Assembly (NCBI RefSeq): GCF_000720455.1
Contig: NZ_JOAK01000001.1
Coordinates: 310,001 to 374,000 of the forward strand
DNA: 64,000 nucleotides
Direction of reading: 5' to 3'
Source of the DNA: Streptomyces virginiae
GTDB taxonomy: Bacteria; Actinomycetota; Actinomycetes; Streptomycetales; Streptomycetaceae
Shown: positions 26,043 through 34,097 of the stretch, piece after piece
Layout of the letters: the number at the start of each line of letters is the position of its first letter
How positions within the stretch are numbered: position 1 is the first letter of the stretch
Translations under genes and position numbers: made by a program
Notes under the pieces: generated by a model
Told to the model about the DNA's origin: nothing
The model's database searches: none
Seen by the model: only the letters and a program-made list of their open reading frames with translations

Positions 26043-26249
26043 CTACGCGGCCGAGCCGCCGGTCGCGCTCCGCGCGCCGACCGCCCGCGCGGACGCGGCC
26101 GCGGTCTCCTGCGGATCACCCTCGTCCTCGGCTGCCGGGGCCGGGGTCTTCGGCGGAGCGATCGGCTCGGCCTGGCGCACGGGCGGCGCGAAGCGCGAGA
26201 CCTCGGCGCGGAGCATGGCGTTCAGTGCGGCGTACGGGTCGATGGGCAT
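26043..26249 (-). CDS. Small hypothetical protein, Pro/Ala-rich tail
   Basis: A 68-residue protein, MPIDPYAALNAMLRAEVSRF followed by a Pro/Ala/Glu-rich disordered tail. The ordered N-terminal 20 residues look like a conserved short helix. GAGG precedes the ATG by about nine bases. The gap on both sides leaves room for it as a separate gene. Function unknown. Confidence 0.45.
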   Translation of the reverse strand: MPIDPYAALNAMLRAEVSRFAPPVRQAEPIAPPKTPAPAAEDEGDPQETAAASARAVGARSATGGSAA

Positions 26250-26339
26250 GGCGGAACCTCACGGTGCTCAGGGGGGTGTGGGGATGCGCTGGGGACTAGG
26301 GGGTGTCCGGCGGATCATGGCCGGGCCCCCTAGGTCCGC

Positions 26340-26720
26340 TCAGCAGCGCAGGACCACACTCCGCACCGTCCGCAGGGACAGGGCCGGTTCGGCCGCCGCT
26401 CCCGCACGGGGCCCGCACCCCGGGGCAACGCCCTGTTTCACGTGAAACACCGCGAGCGGGGCCCGCTGCACGCCGGTGAGCCCGCGCGCGGGCGCCCGTA
26501 CGGCCGCGCGCGCCTCGGGGTCGGCGGCCGGATCGGAGGAGCCCTCCGTGGGCTCGGTGGGCTCGGCGGGAGCCGCGGGCTCCACGGGGGCCGAGGAGGC
26601 CGGGCGGTGCTCGGCGGCGGCCGCGCCGGCCGGACCGGCACCGAAAACGCACAGCAGCACGACGCAGGTCGCGGTGAGCGCCCTCGTCAGTGCCGCGCGT
26701 GCGTGTCGCCTCCAGGTCAT
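26340..26720 (-). CDS. Small secreted protein; parS lies inside it
   Basis: A 126-residue protein whose ATG at 26720 opens MTWRRHARAALTRALTATCVVLLCVFGAGPAGAAAAEH, a clear Sec signal with an AxA cleavage site. The mature part is Pro/Glu/Ala-rich (APVEPAAPAEPTEPTEGSS) with a C-terminal RTVRSVVLRC. The codons for VFHVKQ are the parS palindrome. It lies 104 bases downstream of the sortase-like gene on the same strand. No known family is recognised. The reading frame could be less certain because of its low complexity. Confidence 0.55.
   Translation of the reverse strand: MTWRRHARAALTRALTATCVVLLCVFGAGPAGAAAAEHRPASSAPVEPAAPAEPTEPTEGSSDPAADPEARAAVRAPARGLTGVQRAPLAVFHVKQGVAPGCGPRAGAAAEPALSLRTVRSVVLRC
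26434..26449. other. parS: parS centromere site (ParB binding), inside a gene
   Basis: A second perfect TGTTTCACGTGAAACA, 6,997 bp from the first and within the small secreted-protein gene. Such intragenic parS sites are under double constraint, coding and ParB binding. Confidence 0.92.
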
Positions 26721-26824
26721 GCGAGGGGTCTGCCCCGCCACGCCGGAGGACTCCCGGACGGACCTCCAGAAGCCCCCGACCGGGGGACGAAGACGCACCA
26801 CACGGCTGACAGGGCCGCCAGGCG

Positions 26825-27424
26825 TCAACTGCTGCTGCGGTGACCGGTCAGCCGGGCCAGCACGGCGGTCTCGCCGCCGATCACGCGCAGTTGGGCCCAG
26901 CCGGGCAGGTCCTCGCGCCCGGAAGTCCGGCCGGGCGAGACCCCCACGACGGTGAACACGGCCGTACGGCGGTCCGCGCGCGGGATCTCGATGGTCCGGC
27001 CCCGGCGCAACTCCCCCAGCCGCAGCCCGGTTCCGGTGACCACGGCCGTTCCGGCCGCACCGGGTGCCGGACCCGCGGAGTCCCAGGAGGCCTCCTCGCC
27101 CTCGCCGCCGAACGGCACGTCGACGCCCAGGCTCGGGATGCGCAACCGCAGCGGCCGGGCGGCCCGCAGGGGCCCCGAGACCGTCCGCAGCGGACCGGCC
27201 GCGATCCTGCGCGGCCGCGTCACCTCACCGGGGTCGTCCTCGCCGGACTGTTCCAGCTCCCGTACGAGACGGCGGTGGCCGGACAGCCCCAGCGCCCGCG
27301 AGGGCAGCGCGTCGTCGGTGGTCGCGGCTGCGGGCGCGGCACCCTCGGTCCGCTGCAACACCACGACGGTGGTGGACAGCAGAGCCACTGTCAGAGAGGC
27401 GACGACCCACTTGGCGCGGGGCAT
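26825..27424 (-). CDS. Class F sortase-like protein lacking the catalytic residues
   Basis: A 199-residue exported protein: MPRAKWVVASLTVALLSTTVVVLQR is a signal anchor, then a linker, then a sortase core with PLRLRIPSLGVDVPFG, PAPGAAGTAVVTGTG, GRTIEIPRADRRTAVFTVVGV and LRVIGGETAVLARLTG. In active class F sortases the 'AGH' after the PG.xG strand holds the catalytic His and 'LxTC' the catalytic Cys. Here these read VTGTG and LRVIGG, and the segment between is shortened, so His, Cys and the usual Arg are all absent. The ATG at 27424 has AGGAGG upstream. Probably a non-catalytic wall-associated protein; substrate binding is possible. Confidence 0.65.
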   Translation of the reverse strand: MPRAKWVVASLTVALLSTTVVVLQRTEGAAPAAATTDDALPSRALGLSGHRRLVRELEQSGEDDPGEVTRPRRIAAGPLRTVSGPLRAARPLRLRIPSLGVDVPFGGEGEEASWDSAGPAPGAAGTAVVTGTGLRLGELRRGRTIEIPRADRRTAVFTVVGVSPGRTSGREDLPGWAQLRVIGGETAVLARLTGHRSSS

Positions 27425-27655
27425 GGGATTCCCTCCTGTCCGGCTCGTGCGGCCGGGTCATGTGAGCAGTGGACACTTCCTCTGCCCATCGGCACACCGT
27501 GAAACACGGGAGACTGACATGGAGTCACGGGCGTGTCGTCGCACGATCGGGGAGTCTTCGCAGTTCGCGCCGGTGGGGGGCGCCGGCCGCCGGGTTCGGC
27601 GCGGATACGCCCGAACGGGTGAGGGCCCGCGGCACGCCGAGGCCCCGGCGCGGGG

Positions 27656-27898
27656 TCACATGACGACGGCCGCCGTGCCCGCCCCCATGGCCACGGCGGC
27701 CAGGTGCACGGCCGGATGGCCGTAGTCGCCGTACCAGAGGTGACGGGCCAGACCGCCCAGTGCGGCCAGGGCGGCGATGATGCCGATCTGGCCGAACAGT
27801 GTGACGGCGCAGCAGGGGGCCAGGAGCAGCAGGAAGGAATTCAGCCAGAAGGGTGCGGCACCCGTCCAGCCCCGCCATTCCCTGATCGCCGTCGCCAT
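27656..27898 (-). CDS. Small membrane protein in the cbtBA operon
   Basis: An 80-residue protein with two or three helices (PFWLNSFLLLLAPCCAVTLFGQIGIIAALAALGGLARHLW and HPAVHLAAVAMGAGTAAVVM) and a CC pair in the first. It starts 22 bases after the cbtA stop with GAAAGGG upstream of the ATG at 27898, so it should be the third gene behind the cobalamin riboswitch. It contains His residues that could bind metal. No family is recognised; a role with CbtAB is inferred from position. Confidence 0.6.
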   Translation of the reverse strand: MATAIREWRGWTGAAPFWLNSFLLLLAPCCAVTLFGQIGIIAALAALGGLARHLWYGDYGHPAVHLAAVAMGAGTAAVVM

Positions 27899-27919
27899 GG
27901 ACTATCGGCCCTTTCATCG

Positions 27920-28675
27920 TCAACTCGTCGGCTGCACAGCCTCCTTGGGTGCGCGGGTGGGCACAAGGGCCCGGTCGGCTAGAAAACCGAAGGCCAGGCC
28001 GAAAGTCGTCCACAGTGTGGTCTGGATGGCCAGGGACGCCAGGCGGAAGTCCCAGATCAGCGCCGCCGGGAAGCCCGCCGGCACTTCGTTCACGCCGGGC
28101 AGGACGGCGTAGGAGATCCCGATGGCCACGACGAAGCCGCCACCGGCGGCGAGCGACGCGTTCCAGTTGCCGAGCCCCGGTGCGAGCCGGCGCCCGAGGA
28201 TCACCGCACCCGCCGCCAGCAGCGCGCTCAGGACGATCATCAGGAGGTAGAGGGCGGTCCGCCGGGCGGCCGTGTCGGGATCGCCGACGGCCGGTGGGTT
28301 GGCGGGGTACTTGAAGTAGGGCACCAGGGTCACGGTGACCCACAGCCCCGCGGTGACCACTACCGCCGTGGCCCGGGGGCCGAAGCGGCCGATGCGGCCG
28401 AGCGCGAAGCAGTGGACGAGCGCGGCGATGCCGCCGAGCGCGACCCCGTAGAGCACGACGCCGGTGCCGAGACCGGCCGTGGCCTGGAGGGCCCGGCTGA
28501 CCGGGGCCTCCCCGCCGTGGTCGTGTCCGGCCCCGGCGGCGGCCTCTTCGATGGCGATGGCCGCGTCCACCTTGGACTCACCGAGGAGGTACGCGACGAG
28601 GAAGGCGGCCACGCCGGCCAGCAGGCCGGCGAGCATGCCCCGGACGAGCAGGGTGCGGGGGGATGCGGAGTTCAT
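27920..28675 (-). CDS. cbtA: Cobalt transporter-associated membrane protein CbtA
   Basis: A 251-residue membrane protein of the CbtA family (predicted cobalt uptake under B12 control). MNSASPRTLLVRGMLAGLLAGVAAFLVAYLLGESKVDAAIAIEEAAAGAGHDHGGEAPVSR contains the helix-GE.....I..E pattern and an exported His-rich loop (HDHGGE) suited to metal. Helices follow at about 62-85, 95-115, 140-160, 172-195 and 215-235. It follows cbtB by 47 bases. Reported CbtA/CbtB pairs are linked to cobalamin riboswitches, as here. Confidence 0.88.
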   Translation of the reverse strand: MNSASPRTLLVRGMLAGLLAGVAAFLVAYLLGESKVDAAIAIEEAAAGAGHDHGGEAPVSRALQATAGLGTGVVLYGVALGGIAALVHCFALGRIGRFGPRATAVVVTAGLWVTVTLVPYFKYPANPPAVGDPDTAARRTALYLLMIVLSALLAAGAVILGRRLAPGLGNWNASLAAGGGFVVAIGISYAVLPGVNEVPAGFPAALIWDFRLASLAIQTTLWTTFGLAFGFLADRALVPTRAPKEAVQPTS

Positions 28676-28722
28676 GTTCGGTTCCCTTGCCGAGACGGAG
28701 GTCAGTGAGCAGGGGAAGCGGA

Positions 28723-28938
28723 TCAGTGGCAGGGGAATCCGAGCAGGTGGCGGCCGTCGTGCAGCCACTCGTGGACGGTTTCGCCCTCGAAGACGGCGGT
28801 TGCGCCCTGCTCGGCGCCGACGAAGTAGAGCAGGACCAGCATCAGGATGCCGACGAACACCGCCCAGGGGGCGAGCGCGGAGAGCGAGATGGGGGCGATG
28901 GCGGGGGCGTTCGTCGTGGGCACGGCGGAGTTGGCCAT
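28723..28938 (-). CDS. cbtB: CbtB family protein, B12-regulated cobalt uptake partner
   Basis: A 71-residue protein with one membrane helix (PWAVFVGILMLVLLYFVGAEQ) and the family signature HEWLHDGRHLLGFPCH at the C-terminus, whose His and Cys residues could bind cobalt at the outer face. ATG at 28938 has TGGAGG upstream and is 46 bases past the riboswitch P1 stem. First gene of cbtB-cbtA-small membrane protein. Confidence 0.88.
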   Translation of the reverse strand: MANSAVPTTNAPAIAPISLSALAPWAVFVGILMLVLLYFVGAEQGATAVFEGETVHEWLHDGRHLLGFPCH

Positions 28939-28984
28939 TGCAGAACCTCCAGAGGGAACACGCGTCCCGGTCAGTGGTGCGCTC

Positions 28985-29081
28985 GACGACGGTGGCGGGT
29001 CTGACTTGCCTCCCCCTCCGGGAGGATTCACAGTGGCGCGACCGTGCCGGATTCTCACCGGTGCTTCCGCGTCCCGTCGTC
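28985..29081 (-). promoter_or_regulatory. Cobalamin (B12) riboswitch
   Basis: On the reverse strand the leader has the class core: an 8-bp closing stem (29074-29081 with 28985-28992), GAAGCACCGGTGAGAATCC, the strictly conserved GCCACTG at 29031-29037 followed by TGA, a GC-rich side hairpin, and a B12-box-like AAGTCAGAC at 28999-29007. The cbtB ribosome site (TGGAGG) follows after a GGGACGCGTGTTCCC hairpin, which may be the expression platform that hides it when B12 binds. Known of the family: B12 represses transport genes. Confidence 0.85.
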
Positions 29082-29126
29082 ATGGACTTGTCTCGTTCGC
29101 GACGGTACCGCGCTTACGCTCCCCGT

Positions 29127-29591
29127 ATGAAGAGTCAGTTGGTGCGTGTCCACCTCGTGCGCCCCCCACTGGACACTGCCGCCCGCCAGGGCCGCTTCGG
29201 TCACGCGCGGCCGTGCCCCGGCTACGGGGGCCTGCGCGGTCCGGACACGGGAGAGTGGGCCGGACGCACCCTGGACGAGGTGGCGGCCGAGGCTCCGGAG
29301 GCCCTGCACGCCTGGCTGACGGACCCCGGCTACGCGCCGCCGGGCGGGGAGTCCGTGGACGCGCTGATCGCCCGCGTCGGGGCGGAGCTGGCCGGCCTGG
29401 CCCCGGGCACGCACCGGGTCGAGGTCGAGCAGGCCGTGGTACGGGCGGCCGTGGTGCACGCCCTGGAACTCCCGGCGGCGGCCTTCTGGCGCCTCGACGT
29501 ACGGCCGGAGTCGGTGACCACCCTGACCGGGCGGGCCGGGCGCTGGAACCTCCTCGTGGGCCGTCCGCAGGACGACCTGCCCGGCGCGTAG
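29127..29591 (+). CDS. Histidine-phosphatase-fold protein with both catalytic His missing
   Basis: A 154-residue protein divergent from the riboswitch. It follows the phosphoglycerate-mutase-like layout: LVRPPLDTAARQGRFG (normally LVRHGET), DTGEWAGRTLDEVAAEAPEALHAWLTDPGYAPPGGESVDALIARV, then EVEQAVVRAAVVHALELPAAAFWRLDVRPESVTTL (normally VSHGGVIRALL). The first catalytic His is replaced by Pro and the second by Gln, so ordinary phosphatase chemistry is not expected. The acidic 'GESVDALIARV' helix is kept. It may be a non-catalytic binder; its place beside a B12-controlled operon hints at a cobalt or B12 role (inference). Confidence 0.7.
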   Translation: MKSQLVRVHLVRPPLDTAARQGRFGHARPCPGYGGLRGPDTGEWAGRTLDEVAAEAPEALHAWLTDPGYAPPGGESVDALIARVGAELAGLAPGTHRVEVEQAVVRAAVVHALELPAAAFWRLDVRPESVTTLTGRAGRWNLLVGRPQDDLPGA

Positions 29592-29615
29592 CGGAGGACC
29601 CGCGGCCACGCGTAC

Positions 29616-29646
29616 GGGCCCGGACCCCGCGACGCGGTCCGGGCCC
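29616..29646. terminator. Hairpin terminator between convergent genes
   Basis: An 11-bp stem GGGCCCGGACC / GGTCCGGGCCC (29616-29626 with 29636-29646) lies between the phosphatase-like gene and the urate oxidase gene. Confidence 0.65.
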
Positions 29647-29683
29647 GGTCCACGACCGGCGCGGGCCGGTCACGCGCTCCGCG

Positions 29684-30601
29684 CTACGCCACGATCCAGT
29701 CGGACGTCGCGATCACGGGCTGTACGCCGTCACGGTGGACGGTGCCCTCGATCAGGCCGTACATGCGGTCGGCCGCGAAGTAGACCTCGTTGTCGTTCTT
29801 GAGGCCGAAGGGCTCCAGGTCGACGAGGAAGTGGTGCTTGTTGGGGAGGTTGAGCCGTACCTCGTTGACCTTGGGGCAGTTGTCGAGCACGCGCTCGGCC
29901 ATCTGGTTCAGGGTCTGCTGGAGCGAGTAGGAGTACGTCTCCGCGAAGGCCTCCAGCATGTTCTTGCGGACCTTCTTGTACGCCTGGTCCCAGTCGTAGC
30001 CGCGGTCGTCGGCGGCCAGCGCCGAGTGCGCCCACCGCGCGGTGACCTTGGTCGCCAGGATGCGGTCGTACGCCTCCTTGAGCGTCGTGTACTTGTCCTT
30101 GATGTACCCGTGGAACTCGGAGTTCGTCGAGTTCATCACCGTGAGGTCCTTCAGACCCGAGATGACCTGCAGGCCCGTCGTCTCGCTGTAGGTGATCTGA
30201 GCGGTCCGCACCTCCTGCCCCTTGAGGACGAAGGAGTGCTGCTCCTTGCGCGTGGGGACCGGGATGCGCTCCCAGGCGAATTCCTCGATGCGGATCTGGG
30301 CCTCGCGGATCGGCGCCTGCGAGGAGACGAAGTGCTTGGCGAGCAGGATGCCGAAGGCCTCCGGCGACTCGATGCCGTGCTCCTTGCCGAAGGCGTACAC
30401 CGTGTTCTTGGTGGTGTCGGTCGGCAGGCAGTTGGCGTTGTCGCCGGTGAGGTGGACGTCGCGGAATTCACCGCGGAGCGCGACCGAGACGTTGAGGTCG
30501 CGGATCTCGTGCCAGGAGCCGTCGTTGCCCTTGCGGGTGACCTTCACGATGCGGTTCTCGGCCTTGCCGTACTGGTTCTGGGCCAGGACGTGCTTGCTCA
30601 T
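29684..30601 (-). CDS. Urate oxidase (factor-independent)
   Basis: A 305-residue cofactor-free uricase that oxidises urate to 5-hydroxyisourate in purine breakdown. Two T-fold modules are visible: NQYGKAENRIVKVTRKG, FRDVHLTGDNANCLPTDTTKNTVYAF (the conserved LP TD..KNT..A motif with the active Thr) and VMNSTNSEFHGYIKDKYTTLKEAYDRILATKVTARW; then PNKHHFLVDLEPFGLKNDNEVYFAADRMYGLIEGTVHRD. The ATG at 30601 has GAAGGAAG upstream. Later pathway genes (OHCU decarboxylase, HIU hydrolase) normally sit upstream, but are not in this window. About 260 bases of untranslated DNA precede it. Confidence 0.95.
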   Translation of the reverse strand: MSKHVLAQNQYGKAENRIVKVTRKGNDGSWHEIRDLNVSVALRGEFRDVHLTGDNANCLPTDTTKNTVYAFGKEHGIESPEAFGILLAKHFVSSQAPIREAQIRIEEFAWERIPVPTRKEQHSFVLKGQEVRTAQITYSETTGLQVISGLKDLTVMNSTNSEFHGYIKDKYTTLKEAYDRILATKVTARWAHSALAADDRGYDWDQAYKKVRKNMLEAFAETYSYSLQQTLNQMAERVLDNCPKVNEVRLNLPNKHHFLVDLEPFGLKNDNEVYFAADRMYGLIEGTVHRDGVQPVIATSDWIVA

Positions 30602-30862
30602 GCTGTCTTCCTTCGGGTACTCGGGAACACGGAGTCCGTTCGTTGGATCCCGTACGCCCGGCGTCCAGCGGTCGTCCCGCTCCCCGCCGTTCGGCCACTG
30701 GGGGCCGCCCCGGGACTGACGTGCATCCCGGTCCGTAGGTGCTTGGCCTGTTTTGACGTTTGTGGCCTGCACGGATTGCAGCATGTGTACGGCGGGTTAA
30801 CCACCGCACGGATCCTCCGAACACCAGCACCGGCAGATTGGGCGACCCCACAGATTCGCAGG

Positions 30863-32212
30863 TCAGACGGTGTGCGCGTCGGCCACCGTCAGGGCCTCGT
30901 CCAGGATCTGCAGGCCCTTCGCCACGTCCTGCGGCGCGATGTTGCAGGCCGGGGCGATGTGGATCCGGTTGCCCGCGATCAGCGGCCAGAGCCCGCCCTT
31001 CTTGCAGGCGGCCCCGAACTCCGCCATCGGCGCGTTGTCCGCCCCGGCGGCGTTGTAGGGGACCAGCGGCTCGCGGGTCTCCTTGCTGCGGACGAGTTCG
31101 AGCGCCCAGAAGGTGCCGAGGCCGCGGACCTCACCGACCGAGGGGTGGCGCTCGGCGAGCGCGCGCAGGCCGGGGCCGAGGAGTTCGGCGCCGGTGCGCG
31201 CGGACTGCTCGACGACGCCCTCCTCCTCCATCACGTTGATCGTGGCGACGGCGGCCGCGCAGGCCAGGACGTGCCCGGAGTACGTCAGCCCGCCCGGGTA
31301 GGGCCGGCGGGCGAAGGTGTCGGCGATGGCCGCCGAGACGGCCACACCGCCGAGCGGTACGTAGCCGCTGGTCACGCCCTTGGCGAAGCAGATCAGGTCG
31401 GGGGTGACGTCCCAGTGCTCGGAGGCGAACCACCTGCCGGTGCGCCCGAAGCCGACCATGATCTCGTCGAGGACGAAGACGATGCCGTAGCGGTCGCACA
31501 GCGCGCGCACCCCGGCCAGGTAGCCGTCGGGGTGCACCAGCACGCCGGGGGCCCCGCCGACGGTCTCCAGGATGATCGCGGCGATGGACTGCGGGCCCTC
31601 GAAGACGATGGTGTCCTCCAGGTGGCGCAGGGCCCGCTCGCACTCCTCGGCCTCCGTCGTCGCGTAGAAGGGCGAGCGGTAGGCGAAGGGCCCCCAGAAG
31701 TGCACGACGCCGGCGGTCGCGGAGTCGTTGCCGAAGCGGCGGGCGTCACCGGTCAGGTTGATCGCGGTGGAGGTGGCGCCGTGGTACGAGCGGTACGCGG
31801 ACAGCACCTTGGGGCGCCCGGTGTGCAGCCGGGCCATGCGGACCGCGTTCTCCACCGCCTCGGCGCCGGCGTTGGTGAAGAAGATCTTGTCGAGGTCGCC
31901 CGGGGTGCGCTCGGCGATCAGCCGGGCCGCCTCGGAACGCACGTCGACGGCGAAGCCGGGCGCGACGGTGCACAGCTTGGCCGCCTGCTCCTGGATGGCC
32001 GCGGTGACCTTGGGGTGCTGGTAGCCGATGTTGGTGTAGACGAGGGCGCTGGAGAAGTCGAGGTAGCGGTTGCCCTGGTAGTCCCAGAAGTACGACCCCT
32101 CGGCGCCGGCCACGGCGAGCGGATCGATCAGCTCCTGCGCCGACCAGGAGTGGAAGACGTGCTTCCGGTCAGCGTCTTTCACGGTCGTGAGGGCGTCGGC
32201 TTCTGCGTTCAT
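30863..32212 (-). CDS. Class III PLP aminotransferase
   Basis: A 449-residue omega-aminotransferase with the full PLP set: FFTNAGAEAVENAVRMAR (phosphate loop), SYHGATSTAINLTGDARR, FVLDEIMVGFGRTGRWFASEHWDVTPDLICFAKGVTSGYVPLGG with the Asp that holds the ring and the catalytic Lys in FAKG, and TYSGHVLACAAAVATINVMEEE. Such enzymes use pyruvate or 2-oxoglutarate with beta-alanine, GABA, taurine or ureido-pathway products. Its place beside urate oxidase fits purine/pyrimidine nitrogen catabolism, but this is only positional. ATG at 32212 starts MNAEADALTTVKD; the upstream open frame belongs to the SARP relic. Confidence 0.9.
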   Translation of the reverse strand: MNAEADALTTVKDADRKHVFHSWSAQELIDPLAVAGAEGSYFWDYQGNRYLDFSSALVYTNIGYQHPKVTAAIQEQAAKLCTVAPGFAVDVRSEAARLIAERTPGDLDKIFFTNAGAEAVENAVRMARLHTGRPKVLSAYRSYHGATSTAINLTGDARRFGNDSATAGVVHFWGPFAYRSPFYATTEAEECERALRHLEDTIVFEGPQSIAAIILETVGGAPGVLVHPDGYLAGVRALCDRYGIVFVLDEIMVGFGRTGRWFASEHWDVTPDLICFAKGVTSGYVPLGGVAVSAAIADTFARRPYPGGLTYSGHVLACAAAVATINVMEEEGVVEQSARTGAELLGPGLRALAERHPSVGEVRGLGTFWALELVRSKETREPLVPYNAAGADNAPMAEFGAACKKGGLWPLIAGNRIHIAPACNIAPQDVAKGLQILDEALTVADAHTV

Positions 32213-32279
32213 AAAACGAGAGTAGTCGTCCAGGATGTGGACACGGCTGGGGTCGCCCCGCGCCCCTCCCCCGCGGGGA

Positions 32280-33955
32280 TCAGCCGTCCAGGGTGGCCCG
32301 GGCGAGCTCCCGTAGGGCCTCCGGCGCACCGGCGGCGGACCCGGCGCACCGCTCGTGCTCCGCGTACCGCGCACCGAGTGCGGCGCGCGCCGCGGCCTCC
32401 ACCCGGGCCGCGTCCGCCCGCGAGTGGTCGGGGCCGCCGCGCACGGCCAGCGCGCCCGCCAGCAGCCGCGCCGCCTCCCGGGGCCGGTCCTGCCGCAGCG
32501 CCTGATCCGCGACGCCGACCAGCACCTGGGCGAGGGTGGGCGCGTGCCCGGCCGCCAGCGCCAGGTCGAGTGCCTCGGCCCGGTGTGCGCGGGCCGCCTC
32601 CGGCCCGCCGTCGGCCGCGTCCAGGTACCCGAGCGAGTCGAGGACCACCGCCCGGAACACCGGGTGGGCGGCAGGGCCAGCGGGTGGACCGGCCAGAGCG
32701 CCTCGCCGGTGAGGCCCAGCGGCTCGCGGCTGGTCGCCAGGACGCGCAGCCCGGGGCATTCGCCGAGCAGCCGGTCGGCGACCGCCGCGGCCGCGTCGAT
32801 CAGGTGCTCGCAGTTGTCCAGCACCAGCAGGGCGGTACGGGTGCGCAGGGCGGCGGCGAGCCGGTCCAGCGGGTCGCCGGCGGCCGCGCCGTGCTCGCGC
32901 AGGGCCAGCGCGTTCAGGACGGCCGGTGCCACGTCGGCCTCCGCGCCCAGCGGGGCGAGTTCCACCAGCCAGACGCCGTCGGGGAACCGGTCGAGCAGCG
33001 GGCGGGCGCTCTGCACGGCCAGCCGGGTCTTGCCGGCGCCGCCCGGACCGGTGAGCGTGGTGAGCCGGAAGGCGCCTATGAGGGAGGCGACTTGGGAGAG
33101 GTCGTCGTCGCGTCCGACGAAACTGGCCAGTCCGGCCCGCAGGTTGGTGGGCGGGGCCGCAGCCGACGGGGCCTCCGCGTCGACCGCGCCCCCGGCCGGC
33201 TGCGCGGCGCCCGGGGGCGGGCCCGCGACCTCTCCGCGCAGTACGGCGGTGTGCAGGGCGGACAGTTCCGGCGAGGGGTCGGCGCCGAGTTCCTCGGCGA
33301 GGGCCTCGCGCGCGGCGGCGTACGCGGTGAGCGCCTCGGCGGGCCGTCCGGCGGCGACGAGCGAGCGCATCAGCGCGCCGACGAGCCTTTCGCGCAAAGG
33401 GTGTTCGGCGACGAGGGAGGTCAGCTCGGCGGTCAGCTCCCGGCCGCGCCCCACGCGCAGGTCCGCCTCGATCCGGTCCTCCAGGGCCGCCATCCGCAGC
33501 TCCGACAGCCGGGTCACCGGCGCCCGGAAGAAGTCCGAGCCGGCGACGTCGAGCAGGGCCGGGCCGCGCCACAGCTCCAGGGCCTCGCGCAGTACGCGGG
33601 CGGCGGCCGCGGGATCCCGGGCCAGTGCCCTGCGGCCCTCGGAGGCGAGCCGTTCGAAGCGGACGACGTCCACCGCGTCGGGTTCGACGGCGAGGCGGTA
33701 TCCGGCCGGATGTGATGCGACGACGGCGCCGGGCAGGGCCCGCCGCAGCCGGGACACCAGTGCCTGCAGGGCGTTCGCGGCGCCCGCCGGCGGGTCCTGC
33801 GCCCAGATCCCGTCGATCAGCAGCTCGGAGGCGACCACGCGCCCCGGTTCGAGCGCCAGCAGGATCAGCAGTGCCCGCAGTCGCGTTCCCCCGACTCCGG
33901 CGCCGTTTCCGTTCTCGCCCCGTACGTCCAGGGGCCCCAGCATCGAGATCCGCAT
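32280..33955 (-). pseudogene. SARP/AfsR-type regulator with internal deletion and frameshift
   Basis: The ATG at 33955 opens MRISMLGPLDVRGENG, an OmpR-type winged helix, then a BTAD domain (VDVVRFERLASEGRRALARDPAAAARVLREALELWRG), then an NB-ARC ATPase with GPGGAGKTRLA (P-loop), TALLVLDNCEHLIDAAAAVADRLL and VLATSREPLGLTGEALWPVHPLALP. At about 32670 this frame leaves the family sequence. The family C-terminus (VVLDSLGYLDAADGGPEAARAHRAEALDLALAAGHAPTLAQVLVGVADQAL) continues in another frame to the stop at 32280. The middle (winged helix after NB-ARC and most TPRs, several hundred residues) is missing. The N-terminal half may still act as a short SARP. Confidence 0.75.
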
Positions 33956-34097
33956 GCGGACATTGTGCGATGTGGCCTCGGGATATTGCCATTTCGTTAT
34001 GGCAAGGCGCCGGAAAGGCCCGAAATGAGGCCAGTTGGTGATGATCTACTGGACGTCGCTTCGGCCTGGTGTGACCGATCAGGGTGAAGTGCGCCCG

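Noticed and set aside
27491..27506. A third parS site near GTGAAACA
   Set aside because: Only the right half matches; the left half (GGCACACC) does not fit TGTTTCAC.
27469..27663. A small forward gene upstream of the cbt operon end
   Set aside because: No ribosome site or conserved pattern; composition is that of a noncoding frame.
28847..33715. A 1,622-codon forward open frame
   Set aside because: Low-complexity Arg/Gly/Val composition with no domain; it is the antisense shadow of cbtB, urate oxidase, aminotransferase and the SARP relic.
30863..33955. A single 1,030-residue SARP-aminotransferase fusion
   Set aside because: The frame is open by chance across the gap: the family C-terminus of the SARP is in another frame and stops at 32280, and the aminotransferase has a normal start at 32212.
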